In this document: positions 53,846 through 63,700 of the stretch, one piece after another | Layout: each line of letters begins with the position of its first letter | How positions within the stretch are numbered: the first letter of the stretch is position 1 | Source of the DNA: JAJFUI01 sp963754135 | Lineage (GTDB): Bacteria; Planctomycetota; Planctomycetia; Pirellulales; Thermoguttaceae | Assembly: GCA_963754135.1 (NCBI GenBank) | Contig: CAVWEY010000002.1 | Coordinates: 1,251,768-1,315,767 of the forward strand | Reading direction: 5' to 3' | Length of the DNA stretch: 64,000 nucleotides | Notes under the pieces: model-generated | What the model saw: only the letters and a program-made list of their open reading frames with translations | Told to the model about the DNA's origin: nothing | Database searches by the model: none | Program-made: the position numbers and the translations under genes

Positions 53846-55520
53846 CTATGCCGTTGCGCTTTTTTCGGTGAATCGTTGTGAAACGCCTTGGTTTCTCGGT
53901 ATTTGAGGGCGGTTGTGCGATGTTTGCCTTATGCGACCTGGCAAGGAGTCTGACGACGCAGTTCGCGGAGCAGGCGACACCGCCCGCCAACGGTACGCAG
54001 ACGATGCTCGATCCACGCGACGTTCCATCGCTGGCAGAGCGATTCGAGCATCCGCAATCGGTCCGTCGCACGGGCCTGTACCCAGTCGGCTCCGATCTTC
54101 ACGCCCTCCCGCTGCATATCGCGCAGCCGTTGCTGCTCCAGCAACAACAACCCCATCAGCAGCATGTCCAGGTAACGCTCCACCGCCTCGAACTTCATCA
54201 GCACATAACACTCGAACTGCATCCGACTCTTCAATTCCCGGAAGAACAGTTCCACCTGCCAGCGGACTTCGTACCACTCGATCACCTGCCGGGCGGTCGC
54301 CGTCAGATCGGTGCAAGCCAGCACCTTGCGGTGCCAACGCGCCGGCTTGCGACTGTCTTCGCGGCGATACGAAACTGGGGCGCGATGGTAGGCCCACCAC
54401 TCGGCCGACTGGCCCGGCGAGAGTTGCACCTTCGGATTCTCCTTGTACGACGCCACGATCAGACAGTCGCCCAGCTTGGAGACCGTCGCTTGGCGCGCCG
54501 CGACGGCGTACCGCCGCTTCGTTTTCTTGACTCGCAAGTTGTCGGCGTGTCGCCGACGGGCGAAGACGTGGTCTTCGTTGTCCACCGCGAGGTCGAGCAG
54601 GGCAAACTCCTTCCGTGTCCAGCGCCGCGTCCAGGCCACCACGGGGTCGCCCGAGACCAACGCCGCGTCCTGGTCTGGTGTGCGGGCCAGCACCCGATTC
54701 GGATCGAGCGGAAAGACCGCGTGAAAATGGCGTTTTCGGCACGCTTTGTGGATCGCGCCGGCATCGAAGGCGCTGTCGAAGGTCACGATCACGTCCACGT
54801 CGTCGGGCACGCGCAGTTCGCGGATCATAGCCGCCGCCAGGTCGATCGTCGTCCGAAAGCGCCGCTTGTGTTTGCGGCAGTAATCCGCCGTGTAGTAGCT
54901 CTTCCGCGGCACAGGCAGCCGTGCGCCGCGGTCGGTCAGCACCAGCCCCATCAGAAAGGCGTGCTGGCGGGTGTTTTCCGCGGGATTCCGCCGCTTCGAC
55001 ATGAGGATCAAGTTTTCCATCTGCTCCGACATCGTGGCATGGTAGGTTGTGTCGATGGCCACGATCCATTGCCGCCGCTTGCCTTTCGCCTGTCGTCGCT
55101 CCCAGGCATCCACGTTGTCCAAGAGCCGGTCGTACAGGTCCACACACCAATCCCGCGTTCGCCATTGGGGGTTGGTCAGCCGGCGAGAGATCGTGGCCGC
55201 GTGACAGCGACCGCCCAGGACCTCGCCCGCGATCGTCTTGAGGCAGCGTCGATGAGGAGCCAGGAGGAAGGCCAGCACCATCGGAGCCAAGGCGCGTTGG
55301 ATGGGCCGGGAGCACTTCGCCGTGGTTTTGGAAAAGAACGACTTGACCTCCCGAGGTACGCCCAATACGATCATGGCAGACTCCTTTCCTGGATGCGGAC
55401 GGCGATCCTGCCGCCCGGTTTGTTGTGGACTCATCCAGGATACGGAGTCTTTTTGTTCGTCCCAACATCATTTACGCCACGCTAGCATTGCTTTCACAAC
55501 GAAAAAGCGCAACGGCATAG
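53846..55520. mobile_element. Complete IS4-like insertion sequence with 9-bp target duplication
   Basis: 1,675 bp. Ends CTATGCCGTTGCGCTTTTT (left) and its reverse complement AAAAAGCGCAACGGCATAG (right) are perfect inverted repeats; extension TTGTGAAA is also shared inside. Direct repeats ATTCAGGCC flank it (53837-53845 and 55521-55529), the target-site duplication. One transposase gene on the minus strand. The intact structure implies a recent insertion. Confidence 0.93.
53929..55374 (-). CDS. IS4-family DDE transposase
   Basis: 481 residues, intact, from ATG 55374 (MIVLGVPREVKSFFSKTTAK). RNase-H fold DDE enzyme: first Asp in QWIVAIDTTYHATMSEQ, second in DVDVIVTFDSAFDAGAIHKA, and Glu in the C-terminal YEVRWQVELFFRELKSRMQF (Y-x-x-R-W-x-x-E-x-x-F-x-x-x-K, the IS4 YREK-type signature). 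Bounded by perfect inverted repeats and a 9-bp duplication. Unrelated in detail to the transposase remnant at 3200, which has the same signature type (YRLRFGIETSF). Confidence 0.93.
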   Translation of the reverse strand: MIVLGVPREVKSFFSKTTAKCSRPIQRALAPMVLAFLLAPHRRCLKTIAGEVLGGRCHAATISRRLTNPQWRTRDWCVDLYDRLLDNVDAWERRQAKGKRRQWIVAIDTTYHATMSEQMENLILMSKRRNPAENTRQHAFLMGLVLTDRGARLPVPRKSYYTADYCRKHKRRFRTTIDLAAAMIRELRVPDDVDVIVTFDSAFDAGAIHKACRKRHFHAVFPLDPNRVLARTPDQDAALVSGDPVVAWTRRWTRKEFALLDLAVDNEDHVFARRRHADNLRVKKTKRRYAVAARQATVSKLGDCLIVASYKENPKVQLSPGQSAEWWAYHRAPVSYRREDSRKPARWHRKVLACTDLTATARQVIEWYEVRWQVELFFRELKSRMQFECYVLMKFEAVERYLDMLLMGLLLLEQQRLRDMQREGVKIGADWVQARATDRLRMLESLCQRWNVAWIEHRLRTVGGRCRLLRELRRQTPCQVA

Positions 55521-55569
55521 ATTCAGGCCGGATTCGGCGCGTCAACGTGATGAGTTGCCTAGATACTCT

Positions 55570-55598
55570 AGTATATCACAACGCTGGTGTATTGTCAA
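55570..55598 (-). promoter_or_regulatory. Near-consensus sigma70 promoter, probably of the nine-gene operon
   Basis: Minus strand: TTGACA (55598-55593), 17-bp spacer containing ACACCAGCGTTGTG, TATACT (55575-55570). Without the IS it would lie about 170 bp upstream of gene 1. It shares the spacer motif with promoters at 49891 and 55862. Confidence 0.65.
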
Positions 55599-55615
55599 CT
55601 CTGCCAGAAGGATTT

Positions 55616-55843
55616 CTACGCCACTTCCCCGGTTGCCTTCCCCAAGCCTTCCTTGAGGTGGTCGCGTCGCTTACGGATGTGCTGGTACACCACTTCAACA
55701 ACCCTATCAACGGGCTGAGTCGGCGCGTCGTACCTCTTCCATGCCGCTTCTTCGCCTTCCGACTGACCGGCCGAGCGAATCGGGCGGCCCTTCAGGTTGA
55801 CGTACCACGCCTTGTGAGGCTGTTTGTAATAGGGGCGTCGCAT
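55616..55843 (-). CDS. Integrase N-terminal-like fragment or small regulator
   Basis: 75 residues from ATG 55843: MRRPYYKQPHKAWYVNLKGRPIRSAGQSEGEEAAWKRYDA... The opening resembles the N-terminal AP2-like/SAM-like arm of tyrosine integrases (K-x-W-Y-V-x-L-x-G-R-x-I-x-x-G), and EVVYQHIRKRRDHLKEGLGK is helical and basic. There is no catalytic domain, so it is either a truncated integrase or a stand-alone DNA-binding protein. It has its own promoter (55862-55889) carrying the shared operator-like motif, which could mean autoregulation. Confidence 0.5.
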   Translation of the reverse strand: MRRPYYKQPHKAWYVNLKGRPIRSAGQSEGEEAAWKRYDAPTQPVDRVVEVVYQHIRKRRDHLKEGLGKATGEVA

Positions 55844-55861
55844 GATGGGCTCCTATCTTCA

Positions 55862-55889
55862 AGTATACTCACAACGCTGGTGTACGCAA
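55862..55889 (-). promoter_or_regulatory. Promoter of the 75-residue gene with shared spacer motif
   Basis: Minus strand: TTGCGT (55889-55884), 16-bp spacer with ACACCAGCGTTGTGAG, TATACT (55867-55862), 19 bp upstream of ATG 55843. Confidence 0.55.
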
Positions 55890-56424
55890 GAACAAAAGTC
55901 TGAGTTTTGCCCGCATTTTGTCCGCTGCCGGTCGGACTGGACCCTGTTTGCACGTCGTAGAGAAGTCTCAGATTGTCCGGTTGACATTTGCGCCAAGTGT
56001 GTATACTGGAGGCAACAATCGGCGCAGGTCAGCGCACTTGTCGGTCACGGGGCCACGTGAGGTTCCTTGATTAGCGGCAGCGGATGCACGCCAATCAGAC
56101 GGGGAAACCGGCACAGAACCGAGGCTCGGAGTTAGCCCCGGCCATTTCCGGCAAACGTCGCACGGAAACGCCCATAACCGGGCCTCAAAATCGGCTCTGG
56201 CCATTTTCGGCTGACGCCGATCCGGCCATCCTCTTGCGAAGATTCGCAATGGCCCGATGGACCTGCACTCCTGGTCGGTTGACGGGGACTCCTAGCCATG
56301 GCCACCGATCCGATGGTTTCTCGACGGCGGTTCCATGGACGACACATCCTTGACAACCCGCTACCGGCCCGATAGCATAGCGTTCCTTGCAGACAACCAT
56401 TCCAACTCTGGCGAGGGTATTGAG
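55890..56424. other. Intergenic, possible plus-strand promoter
   Basis: No gene recognised. TTGACA near 55981 followed after 15 bp by TATACT near 56002 on the plus strand is a weak promoter candidate for the coiled-coil gene. Two imperfect direct repeats about CGGAGTTAGCC..GGCCATTTCCGGC occur near 56128-56215. Confidence 0.4.
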
Positions 56425-57483
56425 ATGGCGGAGAAAACGACCCCCAAGAAGCGTTCCTCCCGACAAACCATGGTGGAGCGTGTTGCCGACGCGGAAAAGG
56501 CCGTTGCCGAGCGGAAGGAAACCGAGGCCAAACCCGAAGAGCGCCTCGCGGCCAGGGCCGTCCGCGACGCCGTGGCGGTAGCCGACGCCCTGTCCAGCGA
56601 GGACTTGGTGCGGTCGATCGGGGAGATGAAATCGACGGTCGCCCGCACCCTGACTCAGCTCTCCGACCGCCTGGAGGAGGAGATCGGCAAGTACAACCAG
56701 ATCCGCCGCGCCATTGCCGCCAAGGACGCCGAGTTGCAGGAGATCTACGAGATCCGGCGGTCAGCCTCCACACTGCTGGCCATCATGGAGACCCAGCAGC
56801 GGCAGCAGGAGGAGATGGAATGTAACTTTCGGACAGAGAAGGAGCAGTTGGAGCATGAGATCGAGACGACGCGGGCGCAGTGGGAGAAGGAGAAGACGGA
56901 GCGGGAGCAAGACATCAAAGAGCGCGACGACGCCGAGCAGAAGCGCCGCCAACGGGAACTGGAGGAGTACAAGTACAACTTTGCCCGCCAACAGCAGCTT
57001 GCTCGGGATCAGTCGAGCGACGCGCTGGCCAAGGGCGAGAAAGAGTTATCGGAGCGGAGAACCCAACTGGAGCGTGACTGGGCTGAACGCGAAAAGGCGC
57101 TTGCCGTGCGAGAAGAGGAGTTGGTGCAACTCCGCGCTCGCGCGGCGGGCTTCGCGGAGGAATTGAAGGCGGCGGCTGATGGCGCGGCGGCCGAAGCCAT
57201 CACGCGGCTCGAACAGCAGCACCACGCGGCCGACGAATTGCTCCGCCGCCAGTTCGAGGGTGAGAAGAACGTGATGGCCGCGAAGATCACCGCCTTGGAG
57301 CGCACCGTGAAAGATCAGGCCGAGCAGCTTACCCGCTTGCAGGAGCAGGCCGAGAAGGCTTATGCGCAGGTCCAGGAAATCGCCGTGCGGGCGATCGAAG
57401 GCTCGGCCAGCACGAAGCAACTCGCACATCTTCAGCAACTCCTGGCGGACCAGGTGCGCAAAAGCGGTCCGCCCGAACGATGA
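56425..57483 (+). CDS. Long coiled-coil protein
   Basis: 352 residues from ATG 56425 (GAGGG upstream). Basic N-terminus MAEKTTPKKRSSRQTMVERV, then almost uninterrupted heptad-like sequence rich in Glu, Lys, Arg and Gln (LSDRLEEEIGKYNQIRRAI, EEMECNFRTEKEQLEHEIET, KERDDAEQKRRQRELEEYKY, ALAVREEELVQLRARAAGF) and a short C-terminal amphipathic segment. No enzyme motif or TM helix. Likely cytoplasmic, elongated, dimeric or trimeric. A closing arm or scaffold role is possible; the island location suggests an accessory gene. Confidence 0.7.
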   Translation: MAEKTTPKKRSSRQTMVERVADAEKAVAERKETEAKPEERLAARAVRDAVAVADALSSEDLVRSIGEMKSTVARTLTQLSDRLEEEIGKYNQIRRAIAAKDAELQEIYEIRRSASTLLAIMETQQRQQEEMECNFRTEKEQLEHEIETTRAQWEKEKTEREQDIKERDDAEQKRRQRELEEYKYNFARQQQLARDQSSDALAKGEKELSERRTQLERDWAEREKALAVREEELVQLRARAAGFAEELKAAADGAAAEAITRLEQQHHAADELLRRQFEGEKNVMAAKITALERTVKDQAEQLTRLQEQAEKAYAQVQEIAVRAIEGSASTKQLAHLQQLLADQVRKSGPPER

Positions 57484-57652
57484 CGGCGTCCGGCAGTGGC
57501 TGACGTTCGACCTCGCTTGCTGTTCCTCGCGGAAGAACCGGCTGTAACCTCCCGATCTGTCGATCCGGCTCCATCCTCGATAGAATGACGGGGCTCTTGC
57601 GGCATCGCCGTCAGTTCCTTTCCTGTCGCATCCGTCTCGTGGGGGCAGAATC

Positions 57653-59005
57653 ATGTTGGTCAATCCTTGGCGGCCGCGCATTCCCTTGCCCAAGGGCTGG
57701 ACCGCTTCGGTCAGGTCCGGCGTCATCCACGCCATCGCCCTGGCCCGTTACGCCATCGTTTATACCCGGAGTTGGGCAGCCGACAGCCGCAACGCCCGCG
57801 TGCGGCTGCGGGCCGAAGTCGAACGGCTCAAGGAGGAGGTCTCCCTGCTGCGGGAGGAGATGCGGATCAAGGACGCCCGCATGGGCGTGATACCTCCGCA
57901 CCGCCGGCCCCAGTACCCGCCCACCGAACGCATGGCCATCCTGGAGTTGAAGGCGGCACGTGGCTGGTCGCTGGAGCAGACGGCCAAAGCGTTTCTCGTT
58001 ACGGCCGCCACCATTGCCTCGTGGATGAATCGCCTCGACGAAGAAGGCCCCGATGCCTTGGTGCAACTCCGGCAACCAGTCAACAAGTTCCCGGAACTGG
58101 TGCGCTACGTCGTCCAGCGGCTCAAGAGGCTCTGCCCCACAATGGGCAAGGTGAAGGTCGCCCAGACACTTGCCCGAGCAGGGCTGCACCTCGGATCGAC
58201 TACCGTGGGCCGGATGCTCAAGGAGAAACGCCGCCGCTTCCAACCGCCGGCCAAGGAGACCAACGAACCGGCGCCGGATCGGGTGGTCGCGGCCAAATAC
58301 CCCAACCACGTCTGGCATGTCGATCTCACCACAGTACCGACCAGTCTGGGCTATTGGTGCCCCTGGCTTCCTTTCGCGCTGCCGCAATCCTGGCCATTCT
58401 GCTGGTGGGTTGCGGTTGTCGTCGATCATTTTTCACGGTGCGCAATGGGCGTCACCGCCTTCAAGAGCCAGCCCTCCTCCGAAGCGGTGCGGACGTTCCT
58501 TGGACAAGCGATTGGCAAGGCGAAAAAAGCGCCTCGGTATGTGGTATGTGACCGCGGCCGTCAGTTCGACTGCCCTGGCTTCCGGGACTGGTGCCGCCGC
58601 AAGGGGATCAAGCGGCCACGCTACGGCGCCGTGGGGAAACACGGCAGCATCTCAGTCGTGGAGCGATTCATATTGACGTTGAAGTGCCTCTTGCGATGCC
58701 TGCGGCTGGTTCCCTACCGGCGCGATGCATTCCAGCGGGAGCTTACAGCCATTGTGGACTGGTACAATGCTTGTCGTCCGCACACGTGGCTCGGTGGCAA
58801 GACACCTGACGAGGCATACTACAGCCACCATCCCGCCAACCGGAAGCCACGATTCGAGTCTCGTTGGCGTTGGCCGCGCGGCTCGCCTTGCGCCAAGCCC
58901 CGGGCGTTGGTGCGCGGCAGCCCCGGCGCGAAGCTGATGTTGGAAGTCAGCTTCCATGCTGGACGGAAGCACTTGCCGATCGTGAGACTTCATCGCGCGG
59001 CATGA
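57653..59005 (+). CDS. DDE/rve-type transposase (IS481/IS3-like integrase core)
   Basis: 450 residues. An N-terminal helical/coiled part (VRLRAEVERLKEEVSLLREE) is followed by an HTH (RMAILELKAARGWSLEQTAKAF...ATIASWMNRLDEEG) and a second helical domain. The integrase core has first Asp in HVWHVDLTTVPTSLGYWCPW, second in RYVVCDRGRQFDCPGFRDWC, and a Glu in GSISVVERFILTLKCLLR, with the typical RP-H-x-W-L-G-G-K-T-P-DE end. Terminal inverted repeats were not found by eye, so element borders are undefined. Its presence supports the accessory nature of this region. Confidence 0.85.
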   Translation: MLVNPWRPRIPLPKGWTASVRSGVIHAIALARYAIVYTRSWAADSRNARVRLRAEVERLKEEVSLLREEMRIKDARMGVIPPHRRPQYPPTERMAILELKAARGWSLEQTAKAFLVTAATIASWMNRLDEEGPDALVQLRQPVNKFPELVRYVVQRLKRLCPTMGKVKVAQTLARAGLHLGSTTVGRMLKEKRRRFQPPAKETNEPAPDRVVAAKYPNHVWHVDLTTVPTSLGYWCPWLPFALPQSWPFCWWVAVVVDHFSRCAMGVTAFKSQPSSEAVRTFLGQAIGKAKKAPRYVVCDRGRQFDCPGFRDWCRRKGIKRPRYGAVGKHGSISVVERFILTLKCLLRCLRLVPYRRDAFQRELTAIVDWYNACRPHTWLGGKTPDEAYYSHHPANRKPRFESRWRWPRGSPCAKPRALVRGSPGAKLMLEVSFHAGRKHLPIVRLHRAA

Positions 59006-59583
59006 GCAGCGAGCGGCCCTCATGTGGTCACTGCGCTGCCCGTGCGCGCCCAGGGCGCTCACGTGGCCGAGTTCCAACCAAGATTTCCAAACAGCAAGCC
59101 GGTTCTCCGCGCCGCTCGATGTGACGCTACCGGAAAATGTTTCGTCCGGCCGCTTTTCATCCGCCGTTTTGTGGGGAGCAGTCATCCATCCGTTGGCTTC
59201 TCAAATCTCCCTGGACCAGGACAGTGGGGTCAATTCGTCGATCCGCAAGAAAAACTTTCCGCCGCCAAAGCGCGACGCCCTAGCGACCGTGGTTGGCCGG
59301 CTCGCTAACCCGCCGACGCGGCAATCCAGTACACCACGGCATCCGGCTCGCCGTGTCCACTGTGTTGCCCGACGCTGGGCTTCCCCGTTTCCGCTCACCA
59401 CAGTACACCCGATAGCCGCCCGACATTCCCCGTCCGGGCACCGCTGGACAGGGCAGCCGTAACCAACGAACCCGACGATCGGCGATCCACTGTTTCAGCG
59501 GCTATAGGATAGATTGCCGGCTTGTCGCCAAGCGAGTCACGAAGCGGCTGGGTTTGTGTTGCATCAGTTGGGCAGATGGCGAA
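59006..59583. other. Gene-poor stretch
   Basis: Overlapping short open frames without recognisable domains; probably the 3' flank of the transposase element and decayed sequence. No RNA gene or repeat recognised. Confidence 0.45.
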
Positions 59584-60639
59584 TCAAGGACTTCCACCCC
59601 CTTTGCTTTTTCGGGAAGATCGGCCGGCTGACTTCTTTCGGTCAGTGCTGCCTACATCCCACAACCTTATCGTCTTATCGTTACTCGCCGAAGCCAGGGT
59701 CTTGCCATCTGGACTCCACGCCACGGACTCAACAGCGCCAGAATGTCCTTTGAGCGTGGCGATATTTCTGCCGCTAGGCACGTCCCAGAGCATGATCGTC
59801 TTGTCCTGGCTCCCCGAAGCCAGGGTCTTGCCATCTGGACTGAACGCCAGGGATTTGACAGCGGGAATGTACTGCCCACCGTAGTTTCCGTGACCGTATG
59901 TGACTAAATCGCAAAAATGTCCTTCGAGAGTAGCAATGTTCTTGTGGCTAATCATGTCCCACAGTCTAATCGTACAGCCATCCCCCGACGCCAGTATTTT
60001 GCCATCAGGACTGTACGCCAAAGCAAGGATATTCAAGTCACTATCTCCGTCGAGTGAAGCGACGGGCTTGACGCTCGCCACGTCCCACACCTTAATCGCA
60101 CCGTCGGCATTTCCCGAAGCTAGGTTCTTGCCGTCTGGACTCCATGCGACGGAGTTGACCCATTCATGGTGCCCTTTGATGCTGGCGGTCTTCTTGCCGG
60201 TGCCAACTCGCCAAAGCTCAATTGAACCGTCACCTAGCGATGCCAGGGTTTTGCCATCTGGACTCCACGCCACGCAATCGACCGGATCAGTATGCCCATC
60301 AAGCGTGGTGATGTTCTTGCCGCTGGCGGCGTCCCACAGCCCGACCGCCTGATAACTCCCCGACGCTAGAGTCTTGCCGTCTGGACTCCAAGCGACAGAC
60401 GTAACCCAATCACGGTCGCGTCCTTCGAGAGTAGCCGTGTTCTTGCAGGTAGCTGCATCCCACAGCTTGATCGTCTTGTCGTGACTCCCGGAGGCCAAAA
60501 TCTTGCCATCTGGACTCCACGCCACGGAATAGACCCCCTCAGAATGTCCTGTAAGGGTGTTCCGCAATTTGGGTTCCTGGCCCATCAAAGGAGAAGCCGC
60601 GATCACTCCGATCCAAGCCAAGCATAACGCTCGCTTCAT
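59584..60639 (-). CDS. Secreted seven-bladed WD40 protein
   Basis: 351 residues, intact. Signal peptide MKRALCLAWIGVIAASPLMG; then seven WD40 repeats, each with the pattern GH...VxSVAWSPDGKxLASGSxDKTIxLWD: blades start near LTGHSEG, EGRDRDW, DGHTDPV, KGHHEWV, DGDSDLN, EGHFCDL and KGHSGAV, enough to close one propeller. Basic tail KKSAGRSSRKSKGGG. Blade 6 carries an insertion (YGHGNYGGQYIP). Predicted exported protein-interaction scaffold. The high similarity of blades suggests recent duplication; no partner is evident apart from the neighbouring RHS gene. Confidence 0.9.
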   Translation of the reverse strand: MKRALCLAWIGVIAASPLMGQEPKLRNTLTGHSEGVYSVAWSPDGKILASGSHDKTIKLWDAATCKNTATLEGRDRDWVTSVAWSPDGKTLASGSYQAVGLWDAASGKNITTLDGHTDPVDCVAWSPDGKTLASLGDGSIELWRVGTGKKTASIKGHHEWVNSVAWSPDGKNLASGNADGAIKVWDVASVKPVASLDGDSDLNILALAYSPDGKILASGDGCTIRLWDMISHKNIATLEGHFCDLVTYGHGNYGGQYIPAVKSLAFSPDGKTLASGSQDKTIMLWDVPSGRNIATLKGHSGAVESVAWSPDGKTLASASNDKTIRLWDVGSTDRKKSAGRSSRKSKGGGSP

Positions 60640-60718
60640 GGCTCACCCTCCGTTGTCTGTTGGACAGCAGGGACAGCGCCCCAAAACATCCGAACCGCGT
60701 TCGTCCGCGTGCTCCGGT

Positions 60719-63700
60719 TCACTCTCCCAATTGGCCCATCATGTACTGATCGCAGAGTTTTTTGCACCCCTCTTTTATTGTTGCCTCGTTGACCGGCCCT
60801 GTACTCTTCTTCATGTTGGTTTTTGTACACTCCTCAATTTTTTGCCTCATTTGAGCTGGCGTCATGCTGCATTTCCAGCACTCCTGTTGGGCTTGAATCT
60901 GGCAACTCTTCCTATATGCGGCCTCTTCGTCACCGCCATGCACATGGACGAATTCATGTTCCAGTGCCTGAATTGCGGAGCATGTGTCACTGAACGTCGT
61001 GGTGTTAATGCAGACCACGTTCTTCGCCTTCTTGGCCTTTCCTTTAGAACTCACCGGACAACTGCACCGCAGGCTAAAGCCCGTGCCACCGCAATCGCTG
61101 TTGAAAACAACGGCCACATTTCCGCCGCCAGCCTTGAGTCTCCGCGCTCGGCGCTTGAGTATGTCCAAGTCGAAGGTAAAGCCAAGCTGATCTCTACAGG
61201 TGAGGGGGCAAGCGGAAGGGTCCCAATCGGTGAAGATCGGCGGATACACATTGAAACTGGGGTCTATCCACGAACCAGGGATATACTGATAGAAATTGGG
61301 ATCAATCGTGAAAATGGAGAGGGGGCCATCAACTGTGAATCCGGGATCGTGGACCCACCCCATCGCCCCCGAAGCGCACAGTCCGTTCGGGTCTGTGGCA
61401 GTTGTTGGGGCATTGCCGACATACTCGTACAGGTTCACGCCATCTTCCACTGGATCTGTGTTTATGAACCGTTGAAGCGCAGGGCTGTAATAGCGGTGGT
61501 TGTAGTTGTAGAGGCCGGTCTCGGAGTCCAGTTCCCGGCCCGTGAAAAGATAGGGATTGCCGAAGTGGGAGGCGACCGTTTCGTCGCCGTCGGAGGTCCG
61601 GCGGCAGGTCGACTTGCCGTACGGTTCGTAAACCATCCGCTCCTGCACCTGCCCGTCCGTGTCGGTCAGCGCGACCACGTTGAAGAGGCGGTCCTGGAGA
61701 AAGTAGAAATTCTCGTTCGGGTCGGTGAAGTCGCCGTTCAAGTTCGAGTCGCGATAGACGCGAATCGGCTCGTCCACGTACTGAATGCCGTAGACCCAGC
61801 GGTTCATTACAACGCCCGTGGCGTCGTCACGCTTCTCGATGATCCGCGAGCCATCGTAGAGAAAACGTTCATCGCACAACACCGTCGTGCCATTAGCGGC
61901 ATAAGTGGTCTTACGAATCCGGCGGTTCAAAGCGTCATAGGAAAACGCCACAAAGAGCGTGTCGTCTTGACGCTTGACCTGCACGAGCCGGTGGCGGAAA
62001 TCATAACCCAGGTTATAATTCTCGCCGTCGAACGTCATGTCGCCGGCAGGATCGAACGTGGGATTCTTCGCCACCCCGCCCACGGTGCGAGCCGTGATCT
62101 CGTTGCTCGTGTTGTGGGTCCGCTGGTCAACAGTCCCGTTGTTGTAGAACGTGACGAAGTTGCCCATCGCGTCGAGCGAGTAGGTTTCCCCGGCGAACGT
62201 GTCGTTATAGACCCACTGCTTCTGTGGCGAGATGCTCTGTCGGCCCCCTTGACCCTGCCAGTTCGCCACCTCGCCCTGCATCGCGCAGGATAAGCGGTTC
62301 AAGCGGTCGTATTCATATTTCTGGCTCCATTGCGTGGCCCCGGAATTCTGCAACGCGTCAAATCGCCAAGTGGGATTTCCATCGTCGTCATATTGGTACC
62401 CGAGGTCCATCACCGCGGCGGCCGACCCATCGGGGTCGCGCACGGCGTGACTCCGCAGCAGCCGGCCAAACGCGTCATAATTGTTTTCGCTCGGCGACCA
62501 AAACGTTTGCCGAATAGTCTTGGTTGGGTCGGATTGCGGATACTCTTTCTCAGCGACACGGCCGCCCAGGAACTTGTACTTCACCATGTCGTTGTAACAG
62601 CCGCCCACGCAATTGCGGATCGACCGGGGCCGGCCAAGGCCGTCAAAATCGCTGTAGGCGACGAAGTTGTTCACGAATTGGCCCGACACGTAAGGCCAAA
62701 ACATCCGCGTCGTTCGGCCGCCTTGGTCGAAATTGTACCGGACCCGCTCAACGGCGCCGCTGGTGTCAACCTGTTGCTCTTGCCAGCCGAGCGCACCCCA
62801 GTATTCGTAACAGTTCGTCACTTGCGACGTTTGCGCCGCCGGGCGTGGCGTTGGCCACACCGTTGACCAACCGGCCCAGCCCGTCGGTGACGGTGACGAT
62901 TTCGCGGTCGCCCAGCGGCGAGCCGGAGGAAACGTATTGACGGGTTTCGATTCCGTACTGCCCGCCAAGATCGAGCACCTTGTACGTGTACGTGCTCTCG
63001 GTCGAGTCCTGGTCGGTCACGCATTGTAGCGCGCCGTTGTGGACGTGCCAGGTGTCGTAGACGCTGTGGCCGTCGGGATACGTCGTGACGGCCAGCCGGC
63101 CGTGCGTGTCGTAAGTATAAGCGGTCGTCTGGTTGTCGGCGTCGTTGGGCGGATCGACCAGTCCGTCGGCCCCGCCGGAGACCAGCGCCGAGAGCCGGCC
63201 GCCGGGCTCGTAGTCGAAGCGGGTCTCCGTGGCGTACTGCACAGCGCCCGACATTTCAACGCCGCCCTCCTGCGAGCAGCGACGCCGCCCAAGGCCGTCG
63301 TAGCCGGTCGTGGTGTAATGCGAGAGCGGATCCATCACCGTCACGTAACTCTTGAACGCCTCTTCCGAGTACATCGTCTGCGTGACCAACGGGTTTGCCG
63401 CATCGCCCACGCCGTCGTAATCGACGTCTTCGCCCTGGTCGGTGACGGCTGTTGTGCGGCCTTCCGTGTCGTAGACGAAGCTGGTGACGTACCAGAGGTA
63501 ATCGGCGTCGAGCGTGCCGGCCCCCGGCTCGTGGTCCTTGCGGATCGTTTTCACAACCCGGCTCGCGGCGTCGTAAGAGGTCTCGACGATATTGCCGTCG
63601 CCGTCGCTCTGGCGCACGGCGCGTCCGGCGGCGTCGTATTGCGTCACAGTCTTGTGGCCCAAGGGGTCGGTCACCTGCCAAACCCTCCCCAGGGCGTCAT

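Noticed and set aside
53878..55485. 535-codon plus-strand frame across the IS
   Set aside because: Antisense to an intact transposase with all catalytic residues and matching terminal repeats.
59022..59462. Plus-strand frame downstream of the transposase
   Set aside because: No domain, atypical composition and overlapping frames of equal length; probably non-coding.
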